Below are positions 25,028 to 35,653 of a stretch of 64,000 bases of DNA, in pieces. Both the position numbers and the translations under genes were made by a program. This DNA comes from Rhytidiadelphus loreus. Its lineage: Eukaryota > Streptophyta > Bryopsida > Hypnales > Hylocomiaceae. How positions within the stretch are numbered: position 1 is the stretch's first letter; each line of letters begins with the position of its first letter. The stretch spans positions 43,318,760 to 43,382,759 of the forward strand of contig OX344762.1 of assembly GCA_947034895.1 (NCBI GenBank), read 5' to 3'. The notes beneath the pieces were generated by a model, which saw only the letters and a list, made by a program, of their open reading frames with translations, was not told where the DNA came from and did not search any database.

Positions 25028-26479
25028 CAGGGTTGTCATACCGGACGGGTCGGAGTGATCGGACGGGACGGACGGTCTAGACGCTCTGGACACCTTTCAT
25101 TTTTGAAATTTTCTAACACTGAAATCAGAGTGCAAACGTTTCCGTCAAGGGTGGGGACATCTAGGAAGGGCAGTTTTAGTCTACCGGGGCGCAGACGGCA
25201 AGGCGCAAACGTCACGTCATTCCTACATGTCCCCGGCCCGTCTCGTTCGCGTCCCCGCCTGTCCCCTTCGCGTCCCCGCCCGGCGCGTCGTGTTTCCGCC
25301 TCGGGTGCGATGCGTCCCCACCTCGGCCCTATCACGTTCCCAGAGAGCAGGGCGCAAACAGCAAGCTGCGGAGGTCCCACACTAAACTTTGGTATGAATT
25401 TAGTCATGGGATTCTTCCTTCCCATAGAGGAAGGAAAACCAATTAATGTAGTCAACCCTTAATTTGAGCACGGGGAATATCTTCAAGTCAGTGGCTACAT
25501 TAAGAGGTCCAACCACTTTTTGAGTTCAAAGACAACGTATTGAAGCATGTCCCTCCCTTCTTGAGGCCGGACTTCAAGTTCTTGCCTTCATCAAGCGTGT
25601 GAAAAAAATCCCAAAGGGTTTGGAGTCCTAATGAAAGTCAAGGTACATATTTTTTTAAATTCGAGTTCAAGGGTTTATATTTTATTCTTCTAAAAAAAAG
25701 GTATTTGTGATTTTGGATTTGAAATTTACAAATCAAACCATTACCAACGTATACTTCTTAAGGTTTTGGTTTAAGTCTTCATTTTTTCAATACGAAGCTA
25801 TAAGGTTTCAGATTTAAATCAAATACAAATTATAATGCTTTAAAATATGCTTGAAGGGTTTTTTTCTAGGAAAAAAGGCTATAAGGATTTAGGTCTTGAA
25901 GACTTTAACAACAAATTCTTGTAATGGGAAAAATAAAAGGGGAAGGTATTGAAATGAAATACTAGTTAAGTAATTTTTTAATTCAAGGGCAATGGTTTAT
26001 TTTGCGTATGGGGGATAGCAAAGCGGTTTGGGTCTTTGGGAATGAAATGAAGTATTACTCAAGTTGTTTACGATTTCAAATATTCAAATATTCAAAGAAG
26101 CACCACCATTTAGGTCATTTTTTCATAGAAATGTGAGCTTGTGAAGTGCAGCTGCCCTGTTTTTCGCAGGGTCAAAAAAATGATTTTAGTTAATTTGAAT
26201 GCTTATATCTTGCAATTCACCCAGTGGAAATGTCTGAAATTCTTACCACATGTTTTTAATACTATATAATACAACATCCTACGGTTAGATATGTCAAAAA
26301 AAGTTTTTTTTCAAAATTTTGTTAGTTGTACTAGAAATGACAGTTTTGGAGAGTTTTGGTGAAAACATAGTGACGGTCCTTTAAGGGTTAAAAAAAGTCA
26401 ACTTAGTGTTGACCACATCGGACGGGCGAGACTTCTATCGGACGGGCAAACCGGACGTCCGTCCGGTATGACAACCCTG
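25028..26479. mobile_element. Non-autonomous hAT element (1452 bp) with perfect 8-bp TSD
   Basis: Inverted ends CAGGGTTGTCATACCGGACG are flanked by an exact 8-bp direct repeat CAATTTCC (25020-25027 and 26480-26487). CAGGG ends and 8-bp duplications are diagnostic of hAT. The first 430 bases are GC-rich with repeated GTCCCCGCC-like words, and subterminal GGACGGGC words occur at both ends. No transposase frame is present. A truncated TTAA-family element (about 26095-26387) is embedded near the right end. Confidence 0.88.
26095..26387 (+). mobile_element. TTAA-family element D, 3' fragment inside the hAT element
   Basis: It matches the last 290 bases or so of element A (from about 2252) with few differences and ends GGTCCTTTAAGGG|TTAA. 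The left two thirds are absent. The high similarity to element A suggests relatively late activity. Confidence 0.75.
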
Positions 26480-27204
26480 CAATTTCCGAATACTTTAAAA
26501 GTGGAATTTTGGGGGCATTTTCAATGAGCATGAATGGGCACTAAATTATTGAATGTGAGGTTATCATTTTGTAGGTAGTTAATATGGGCCTAGGACTGTG
26601 TGTGGACCTTCAATTCATCTACCTAAAAGGTCAATTTTTCCCAAAGGATCTTCATCTCTTTCAATTGGACAACATTCAACAAGATGAAAAAAATAAGAAC
26701 AAATAATGTTTTGACCTCGTCAGTCATTTTATTTGTCTTTCAATTGATGATCGCAATCTACTACTTTGAGATGCTTTATTAGTCCTGGATAACAATCAAA
26801 AGTCAAATTTGACCAATTTGCAACTTTACAATGATCATTTTGGAATAGATGGAGTACAAAATAGGGATGATCTTTAGACTATTGAACTTAGTGGCACATA
26901 GAAAGTATACACATAGAATGGATTTAACAACCGCTAAAAGGACCATTTTTCCCTTAAAGGACAAAATGGAATTTAGGTAAGTTTATACTATTGGACTTTT
27001 TGAATCAATTTTTTGTAATTTTTTTAAAGAGAGAGTTTTCTAAGGGCTATACAAGAATATAAGTTTATGGTGATTGGATTTTTGGTTCAAAAGTTATTGC
27101 AATCTTTAGAGATTTTCCACTTTGTTGGATAGGGTGGACAAAGCAATTAGCATTGACTTTTAGTTAGGACAAGTAGAAGGGGCAACGGATCAAATGGAGG
27201 AAGC

Positions 27205-27405
27205 TGGGCAGTGGATTATTGGTCTAGGTGGTGTCCTATAGGCAATGGTGGTTGATTCTCAATCAATTAATTACTAGGCTAAGCAGTTTCCTATGGCTAA
27301 CCTTCAATTGGTTGATTACTGGGCTAAGCAATGACAACTGACCCTCAGTGGATCAATTATCGAGCTAGGCAATGTTCCACAAGTAGTGGCGACTGACCCC
27401 TAGTT
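27205..27405. repeat. Diverged tandem repeat, about 50-bp unit, four copies
   Basis: The motif GATTA(C/T)T(A/G)G(G/T)CTA(A/G)G(C/T) recurs at about 27211, 27267, 27313 and 27354. Each is followed by a GCAATG-like and a CTGA(C/T)(C/T)CTC-like block. Confidence 0.55.
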
Positions 27406-27781
27406 GGAGAATATTGGTAGAGAGGTTTTGAGGTGTAGAAGAACATTGCGTTGACTACAAGCCTATTTCTTGCTCAAGTTTTGTTGACGTTCACTTTCGA
27501 TTGTGAAACCTACCTCTTGATCGTATACACTTGCAAATTGTAATTTGTCACTTCTATGTATTCATTGTAGTCTTCACAATTTTTGAAATTACAATAGAGC
27601 CTCAAGCCTAGCACAATTTTTTTGAATAAGAAAGAGTCCAAGCTCCAGATTTTTTCTCCTCTACAATCCTAGTAAAGTTTTGTAGCCCACATGTGCCATG
27701 TATAGTGAAATTTCATAATCAAGAAGAAGTCAAGCTTGGCAATCCACTTGATTCTTCAACCTAATTGAAACAACATCAATG

Positions 27782-28006
27782 TACTAGAAAAAACCCATGT
27801 TTTTTGTGACGAGCCTTGATTTTTTCTGGCAGATTTTTTTTTATGTCTAAGTTGACATTTAGCTATTTTATGTTATTAATGATGTTCATTAGATCATTTG
27901 GATGTCATAAAAAAAATAAAACCAGCTAAATTTCAACTTAGACATCAAAAAAAATCTGTTAGAAAAAATCAAGGCTCGTTACAAAAAACATGGGTTTCTT
28001 CTAGTG
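27782..28006. mobile_element. CACTA-type MITE 2 (225 bp), TSD ATG
   Basis: The right end is CATGGGTTTCTTCTAGTG. The left end is the inverted copy with its first base mutated (TACTAGAAAAAACCCATG). Target duplication ATG is at 27779-27781 and 28007-28009. The two halves form a long hairpin. Confidence 0.85.
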
Positions 28007-28639
28007 ATGGATGCACCCTCTACGAGCTTAAAAAATACCACCCATTTGCATAATTTGACAAAAAAATGTCCCTACTACACTACCCATGGCACACCTACTT
28101 GTCAATCCCCCTAAAATTGGTGGTGGATCAAACCATGACTGCAAAGAAACATAGAGCTCTACCTCTAGCAACGAAGGCAAATGACACTAGGGAGTCGTTG
28201 TAGACAACAAAGGAAAAGTAGCAATTTAAGTGACTAGACTAGGTCAAGGTTGACAAACTATGCTTGACCTAGGGAACTCACCTCCCTCTAGCCTTGTCCA
28301 TCTTATACTAAAGGGCCTCTTTGACTCACCACCTTCATTTTCGCATCAACTAGGAGATACGCTTAGGAACCAAGAAGGGCTTGAGGTTGGGTTAAAACAA
28401 GAAAAGTCAATGGGGGCTTTTTTTCATGGGGTTGGAAGATATTTCTTACGGGATTGGGGTGCAAGTCAATGGGTTTGTTGGTGATTTCATTAGGCCTAGG
28501 GATGATATTGATGGAGTTGGGCATGACTATAGCGGGTGGGGTCATGCAGTAATTCAAAAGTATGTTCTACCTAGGGGAAGTGACGTTGATATAGGAAAAA
28601 AAATTCTATGCACACTATGGCTATCAGAGTGATATTGAA

Positions 28640-29410
28640 TTGGACAATGTAGAATTGAACTTCAATGAAGAGGACAATGACAATGACAATATGCTTGGTG
28701 ATGTCAATAGCATCAAACATTTGTATCACAATTTCATATGGAATAATACATTTATTACATATAAGCTAGAGCCCAAACCTTTTGATGGTCCATTAAGGTC
28801 AAATGTTTCATGGTGAAGTTTTCCTACTTCAACTTATTTGATGTATTTTGGCTAATATAGATTTTGCGTAGCATTGTTGCTAAAAAAAACTAGTATGTAA
28901 AGGATAATCAATGTGTATGGCAAAATTTATGGCAGTCCAAATTATGAGAGACTTTATGTACATGAACTAAAGGCTTTTGTTGCTATCATTTTATACATAT
29001 GAATGAAGTGCCAATCAAAGAAAAAATCATATTGGTACACGAATAGATGGATTGTATGTTCATTGCCCTACAATCTTGAACTTCATGTCTTAATATCGAT
29101 TCATATTGTTGATAGAGCGTTTGCACATTACCAATCCAATTAGGTATGAGAGGGATAGGGTAATGCCAGGTTATGACAAAATGGGCCAAGAATGAGGTAG
29201 TTGATTCATATCATTTGTAGTAATTGTTAGAAGGCATGGAATGTTGGAAAATTCACTACTATGGATGCTATAGGCATGATTCGGTGTAATTGAGTAGGCC
29301 TATCGGATGTTTTGAAAATACCAAGGCATGCAATCAACATGTATAGAGAACATTAGATTGGCTCATGCATGAGTCCAAGCAAGTAACTTCTATTTTATAG
29401 AAAGACAAAA
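28640..29410 (+). pseudogene. piggyBac-type transposase relic (DDE_Tnp_1_7 family)
   Basis: Translated fragments give a run of piggyBac family landmarks in order: an acidic leader (EEDNDNDN near 28670), LEPKPFDGPLRSNVSW, YERLYVHELKAFVAIILYI, MKCQSKKKSYWYTNRWIV, RFILLIERLHITNP, RYERDRVMPGYDKMGQ (about 29138-29190) and WNVGKFTTMDAIGMIR (about 29240-29285). Plant and animal piggyBac proteins share the blocks ELKAFI..ILY.G, R..F..L.R.LHI, PGYDKMG and the GK.. T.DE.MI segment. Many stops and at least two frameshifts separate the pieces, so it is long dead. The C-terminal half and element ends were not recognised. It is a candidate relative of the source of the TTAA-flanked elements, though the link is inferred. 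Confidence 0.7.
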
Positions 29411-29428
29411 AGTTGGTCCTCGTTACTT

Positions 29429-30153
29429 TTGGGTGATTGCAAAAAAGACCAAACGATTTTGGTAGCGTTCTGCCAAAACTGCAATTTTTTGCGCTCAGTA
29501 CTATGAGTACTACAGTACTACGAAACAGAGCAATCTCAGCCATTGATCTAAAAAATCAACGGCCAATAGTACTTTTGAGTATTTAATAATACTGAAACTA
29601 TACTATTTGAAAAAAATGACAGTTTGTCACAGAAAGTAGATAAAATTAAGTATAAATTAATAATAATTAGAAAATCATGAATAAAAAAAAACTAAAAATT
29701 GGCCATTTGTAAAGACTTGATAGAAATTACATTTCACCAAAAACTAGAAGTTGAAACCATCATGAATGTTTGGAGTGCTATGCACAAGGGACCCCTATTT
29801 GCATGCATGTTGAGGACAAAGAATTGTGTTTTTAGAAATGCCCTTTGGTGGGCACATGCTCATCTAGTGTGGAAATAGCCTACAAAAAATTTAAGTGAAC
29901 ATCATAATTTTTGGATGTTCCACAGTACTAAAAACTCCTAAACCTCAAAGTGTGACAAATTAGCTAAATTTCCATTTAATTATAAAATTATTTTGCAAAA
30001 TTTATGAAAAATAATGAATCTCATGATTTTTCAATTAGCCAAATTCAATAAAAAAATTCAAGTCCATCAGCTTCATTTTCCGAAAGTTATGATTGATGGC
30101 AACTTAGTCACTTCAATTGTGACACCAAATAGGACCGGTCTTTCTTGCAATCA
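29429..30153. mobile_element. TIR element of about 725 bp, family uncertain
   Basis: The ends are GGGTGATTGCAAAAAAGACC and the inverted GGTCTTTCTTGCAATCACCC (one mismatch). Both outer flanks begin TTTT, which may be a short target duplication or chance. No transposase frame is present. The interior is AT-rich with a repeated AGTACTA word near 29500. Confidence 0.6.
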
Positions 30154-32218
30154 CCCTTTTACACATGCTATGTCTATTCAATTTCCATGGCAATTTCTTG
30201 TGGTATTGACACCACAACACAATGAATTAATTTGTAACAACATTCAAACTTTGCCGATGTACCACAAATATACAATCCACATGCGGGACATCAATGTCAT
30301 AGACCAATTGTGTGCCTCTTACACGTGTTAAAGCTAGTCACATAAGTGGTGGCACAAGTATAGTCAATATGTACATCATTTATTTGAACAAATTCAAGGA
30401 GTGGAACTCTCCTTGATGTCCTATGACACATTTACAATTTTGAGCTCAATTGTGTAAGGCACTGGTTGAAAACAATTGAAGAAAGCGGCATATACAATTC
30501 ATAGAAGTACTTCATTGAAGGCATTCGTGATACCTAGCTTTCACCAAATTTTGCAAAGATTTTACACACCAAATCTTGTGTGGTTTTCAACAATGGCTCA
30601 CCTTCCATAGTGAGGCCCAAGACATATTGTCCCTCATGTGGCAATAGATTAATATGCTTTTGTAAAGGATGATCTAAAATTTACCATGAACATCTCAATT
30701 GAATACTCATACATATTGCAATTGTAAATGTAATTTTCATGCTCCACTTCAACAATTATAGTTTGCATATTTTTTTATTTTCAAGGCAATTGTCGTTCTC
30801 ATTATTTAGATGCAAAAGACACTTAATGTGAGTGTAATCAATAAAGAATTAATTTTTTAACCTTACCAAATTTTTTTTGACACGGTGTGAATACATTAGA
30901 GAATTCCAAAGTCTTGAGAAGAAGAGGGACATTTTATGGTCAATTTTTTGTGCTATTGATAAAAAAATTATTGGTTTTCAAAATGCATTTTTTTGGTGTA
31001 CATATGATAAATTATGAATATCCAAAGTTTTATGACAAAGTGATTCATTTTATTGGCATTGGTTGAAGTAATTGTCATATAGAAGATTCTCCAAGTTATA
31101 AACAGTTTGAATGTGCATGCCTTTAACCAAGTCAAGGTGGTGATCAAGCTTATTGCGCAATCTATTTTTTAGAAAGACAAAGTAGAGAAGGTCCTCTTGT
31201 CTTCTATATTGTCCAAGACATGGATCATTGCAATTTGGACAAGCTTATTGCACTCCCCAAAGTTTTATTTATTTGCAATACTGGCATTCAAGGTCCTCCA
31301 CAACTTCGTCAATGGATTCACCAATAGTTGTGGGGGGGAATTTAATAGTGGTAGCTTCATGGTAGCAAGAGCATTAGCCATCATGGCTATCTTGAACATG
31401 GGTTTGCTTAGACTCAAAGAGAAACAAGTTGTCTAGTATGGCAGAAACAAGCTTTCTTTTGTTATCTTTGCCACTACATTTTGTCTCCCTAAAAGAACTC
31501 TTTGATGATAAATTGCTTGTGGAAACTTGCAACACAATCACCTTGTAGTTAGTAGTGGGGTAGATGATGCCCAATGCATCCAAGAGACCATGATTGGAAA
31601 ATCTGAACTTCAATTCGTTCATAACTTTCCACATAGTGTCTATAAAAATAAATTGCAATGACAATTACATCAATGATAGTGATTAGCAAGCTTCAATTAC
31701 CAACAATTATCCATTAATTAGGTAGTTATCAAGTTTATGAGTTATTGATTAGGAATTTAAATTCAAAAGTTTCTTATCAACAAGTTAGTGATTAATAACT
31801 TACAACTAGCACAAGCTATTTTATTGGCAATTTTGGAAGTTATTAAGTTTATCATTAGCAAGTTATAATTTTGATTGGCTACAACAATTTTAATTAGCAA
31901 GAGCACAATTTGGAAAACATAAAGTTAAACTAATCTTTGTAATCATTTTGCATAGATGATATAATAGAAGCCTATCCCTCTTGATGCACCATGGCATTGT
32001 CATGCATTGTATACAAGGTCTTACTACCTACCACAAATGTTAGCGTTTCACATAGAAAATTCATGTTTGCATCTCATTTCATTAGAATTTGCTCATGTGA
32101 GCACTAAAGAACCTAGTTGTATGCATGAAACTTGTCCATGCAATGTCTACATTCAAGTACAATGTGAACAAACTACTCTAGTAGGTGGTCAATGTTCATG
32201 TTGTATTGGACTTTGTTG

Positions 32219-32311
32219 TTGACATAAAAACATAGGTTGTTATATTGGATGTTCAACAAAATCCTTCTATTTAGACATCAAGAAAGAAGTCCTAGTTCCT
32301 TATAGTGATAA
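32219..32311. mobile_element. Half of a CACTA-type MITE, decayed
   Basis: The sequence GTTGACATAAAAACATAGGT and the following 70 bases resemble the right half of MITE 3 (from about 38708) and end in a degraded TATAGTG. No left half was found. It is either a partial insertion or a decayed copy inside hAT-like pseudogene copy 2. Confidence 0.45.
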
Positions 32312-33082
32312 CCTCCATTTTAGCGCCAAGCCCAATAATTCTTTAATGTAAGAACATAGCTTGTCTCAACATAGTTGAGGTCTAGATGTCAAGTAAGATA
32401 AAGATACAAAAAGCAAAAGTGTAAGCACCAATTATAAAACTTGAATTTCCAATAAAAAAAATGCTCCAAACATCTAATCGAGAATCCCTAGAAAAATCTA
32501 CCATGTCAATCAATTGTACATAATAGTTTTTATAATTGAGACCTAGAAAAAATATCAATCCCTCCACGTATATTATATATCTTTATAAATACAAACCAAA
32601 TATGATGAAATATAAAAGAAAAATCTATACCTATTGCTTGTATAATTCAGGAGTTCATGAAAGAAATCTTGTAGCAACACTACAACAAAAGCAGTGCTTT
32701 ATGACTACAAAAATATGACTGAGGGTGACTAGCAACTAGTTGCAGTCATATTCTTGAAGGCCAAGACCTTGGGAAGAAATATGACTACAAAATATGATTG
32801 CCAGTTATTTTTGGGCCTTGTACTGTACGGGCGTATACTATATGGCCATTGAAAATACGAAAGAATTTCATAGGGAACGTAGGAAACATGTTTGGGGAAC
32901 GTTGAGTCATATTTTCAGTCATATTTTCATAGTAGTGAATTTTTGTTTTGTTTTAGGTAGCCCAAGAAAAATATGGGCAATCCCCCCAAAATATGGACAA
33001 GCCATTGTTTAGGATTTTGAAACCTAGTCACTACTTTTTTAGGATTTTGAAACCCTAGCTGCCACTTCTTTTGGCTCTTCTT

Positions 33083-33330
33083 CCTTGCTTTTTGTTATCT
33101 CTTAGCTCTTATTTGTTGTCTCTTGGTTCTTCTTCCTTGCCTTTTGTTGTCTCTTAGCTCTTATTTGTTGTCTCTTGGTTCTTCTTTTTTGCCTTTTGTT
33201 GTCTCTTAGCTCTTACTTGTTGTCTCTTGGTTCTTCTTTTTTACCTTTTCTTGTCTCTTGGATCTTACTTGTTGTCTTTTGGCTTTTTTTCCTTGCCTTT
33301 TGTTGTCTCTTAGCTCTTACTTGTTGCTTC
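33083..33330. repeat. 52-bp pyrimidine-rich tandem repeat
   Basis: The unit contains TGTCTCTTAGCTCTTA and TGTCTCTTGGTTCTTC and recurs about every 52 bases for nearly five units, inside the CACTA element. Degenerate CTT/TTG-rich sequence continues to about 33720. The Leu/Phe/Cys-rich open frames across it are a by-product of composition, not a gene. Confidence 0.75.
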
Positions 33331-33992
33331 TTACTTTTGTTTCTTAATTGTTGCTTTTTATTGCATCTTAACTCTTGCCTCTTGTTGCTTTTTAGTTCAT
33401 GCTTCTTGTTTCTTGTTGTTGTATCTAAATTTTGTGTTTATCTTGCATTTTAACTCTTTCTTCTTTTTAGTCCTTGTTTTTTTTTCTTATTTTTAGTTTT
33501 TTTTTTCCCTCTTGTTTCTTGTTTCTTCTTGTTGCACCTTAAATCTTGTTTCTTGTTGTGTTTTAGTTGTTGCTTCTTGTTTCTTTTTGCTTTTTGTTAC
33601 AATTAACTCTTTCTTGTTGTTATCTCTTAATACTTGCCCATTTTTTCTTCTTGTTTTCTCTATTACCATTCTTATTCTACCTACTTTAAACTTGAGCTAC
33701 ATATTTTGTCTTGTTGTAAGCCTTTGAAGATTGAGCTTTGTTGTTCATGCACTAAAAATTAACCTCCCATTTCTTTAATTGAATATGCAGGCATCAAAAG
33801 CTGAAACAATGTCATTGGAGGCTACTTGCAACACAAGAGAACCATCTTCACATTATTGTAAGGAATATAGACCTTATTGGATTGTGTGAATGATTCATTA
33901 TGATTTATGTGTTTTGTATTAGTGACTCATAAATGTCAATGAAGAGAGTTGCATTTCTTCTTGCATTCTCCCTCTCCAATATGATTATCTCT

Positions 33993-34012
33993 TATATATA
34001 TATATATATATA
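33993..34012. repeat. (TA)n microsatellite
   Basis: An uninterrupted run of about ten TA dinucleotides lies inside the CACTA element. Confidence 0.9.
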
Positions 34013-34264
34013 TCTCTAAAATCATATGTATTCATTTTTAATTACATGAAGTCTTTAATTAAATTGTTAAATCATCTTGATGTATGATTTCAATGTATCA
34101 TGTCCATTTAAAATGCATATAAAACGTGATTGTAATTTATAATTGAAGCTATTTTGGATCTCAATCACTCCAATCACAAACCACGCACACAAATTTTGAA
34201 AATGTGATACTCAATCATCCGAAATATCACTTGCTTGAGTTACATTTTATGATATATATTGACC

Positions 34265-34890
34265 AAAATATAACTAGCTCTAGTCATACAATGCTCATAG
34301 TTATGCACTTCAAAATATGACTTTACACTTCTTAAAATATGACTGCAATTTATCACATCAACCAAAAATATAACTTACAAGAGTCATATTTCACATCAAT
34401 AAAATATGACTCACGTGAGTCATATTCTACATCATTCAAAAATATGACTCATAAAAATCTTAACCCACATTAGTAAAAAATATGACTCACAAAAGTCATA
34501 TTCCACATCAACAAAAAAATATGACTCATAAGAGTCATATTCCACATCATTCAAAAATATGACTCGTGAGAGTCATATTTCACATCATTCAAAAATATGA
34601 CTCATGAGAGTCATTCCTACATTAGTAGAAAATATGACTACACAAAGTTGTGTCCCACATCAACTAAAATATGACTCACTGTAGTCATATTCCATGTCAA
34701 CCAAAATATGACTCACCGCAATCATATGCCATGTCAACCAAAATATGACTTACCGCAGTCATATTCCACGTCAGCCAAAATATGACTCACTACAGTCATA
34801 TTCCACGTCAGCCAAAATATGACTCACTGTAGTCATATTCCACGTCAGCCAAAAATATGACTACAAAGAGTCATATGCCACGTAGGATTT
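34265..34890. repeat. AATATGACT subterminal repeat array of the CACTA element
   Basis: The core AATATGACTCA occurs about fifteen times on the plus strand at roughly 40-45 base spacing. It usually pairs with an inverted copy (AGTCATATT) a few bases away, followed by CCACATCA or CCACGTCA. Each unit is therefore a small palindrome. Scattered copies also lie near the left end (32704-32930). The arrangement matches clustered binding sites near the ends of CACTA elements. Confidence 0.8.
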
Positions 34891-35653
34891 TTTTCCCCTT
34901 GCCCGGGTAGCTCAAGAAAAGTCAAGCCTCTAAGGCTAGTCAACATATACGCCATGTTTGCAAAACATGGCTAATTATGGCTAATTATATCCCAAACTAC
35001 CAATATAACTCATGTCCAAAGCGACTCGTTGGTAATGACTGGACTCAGTCATATTCCAAGTCATCTACTGTGTTTTCTATGTGAGTCATATTTTTTGATT
35101 TTACGACTGATTGCAGTCATATTTTGTAGAAATAAAACATTATTTTTGTTGTATTGCAATACATGCTTTAATAAAGTTACTAAAATTTTAAGATCAAAGG
35201 GCACGAGTGACTAAAAACGTGAGGTCCACATTCAAAAGAGCAATTTGGATTGAGAGTATAGCTAGAACAACAAAAATAAACTCAATCCAAAAATATTTCT
35301 ATATGCACAAGGTTATGGAACACTACTGGTCTTCAAATGAAGCAAGACTTAATTGAAGAAAGAAATTAAATTTGACAAATCAATGAATGGCAATCTATTG
35401 CAATCATCAAACAACAATAAAGCATAGAAAGGTACTTCAACTCACTAGAGGCTTTGGTCCCTACTTCTTGTCAGTTTTGTCTACGTACATCATTGCCATG
35501 CCCCCTTGTATTCTACTAGTAATCTTTGAATTAGACCAAGGTAGCTGATCCAATAAGTCTTGACGTTGGCTTGAGTAACTTCAGCCCCTTGGAAGACATA
35601 AGCTATGATAATGCCTTGAATTTTGTTGCCTTCTTCAAGAAATGTGAGAAGTA

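Larger units (their letters stand above)
32678..35156. mobile_element. Non-autonomous CACTA (En/Spm-type) element, 2479 bp
   Basis: The left end starts CACTACAACAAAAGCAGTG, and the right end is its diverged inverted copy (reverse complement CAATACAACAAAAATAATG). A 3-bp target duplication CAA flanks it (32675-32677 and 35157-35159). CACTACAA ends and 3-bp duplications define the CACTA superfamily. The interior has no transposase. It consists of a pyrimidine-rich tandem array and a long array of AATATGACT motifs in both orientations, the kind of subterminal repeats bound by CACTA-encoded proteins. It is inserted in hAT-like pseudogene copy 2. Confidence 0.85.

Noticed and set aside
25055..25462. 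Arg/Pro-rich 135-codon ORF in the hAT element
   Set aside because: It follows GC-rich repeat words inside a non-autonomous transposon, with an equally long ORF on the opposite strand.
33175..33727. Leu/Phe-rich putative membrane proteins
   Set aside because: They are translations of a 52-bp pyrimidine-rich tandem repeat and have no start context or conservation.
34265..34890. A CRISPR array
   Set aside because: The spaced AATATGACT repeats are short, palindromic and variable, the spacers are themselves repeated, and the array lies within a CACTA element of a plant-type nuclear genome.
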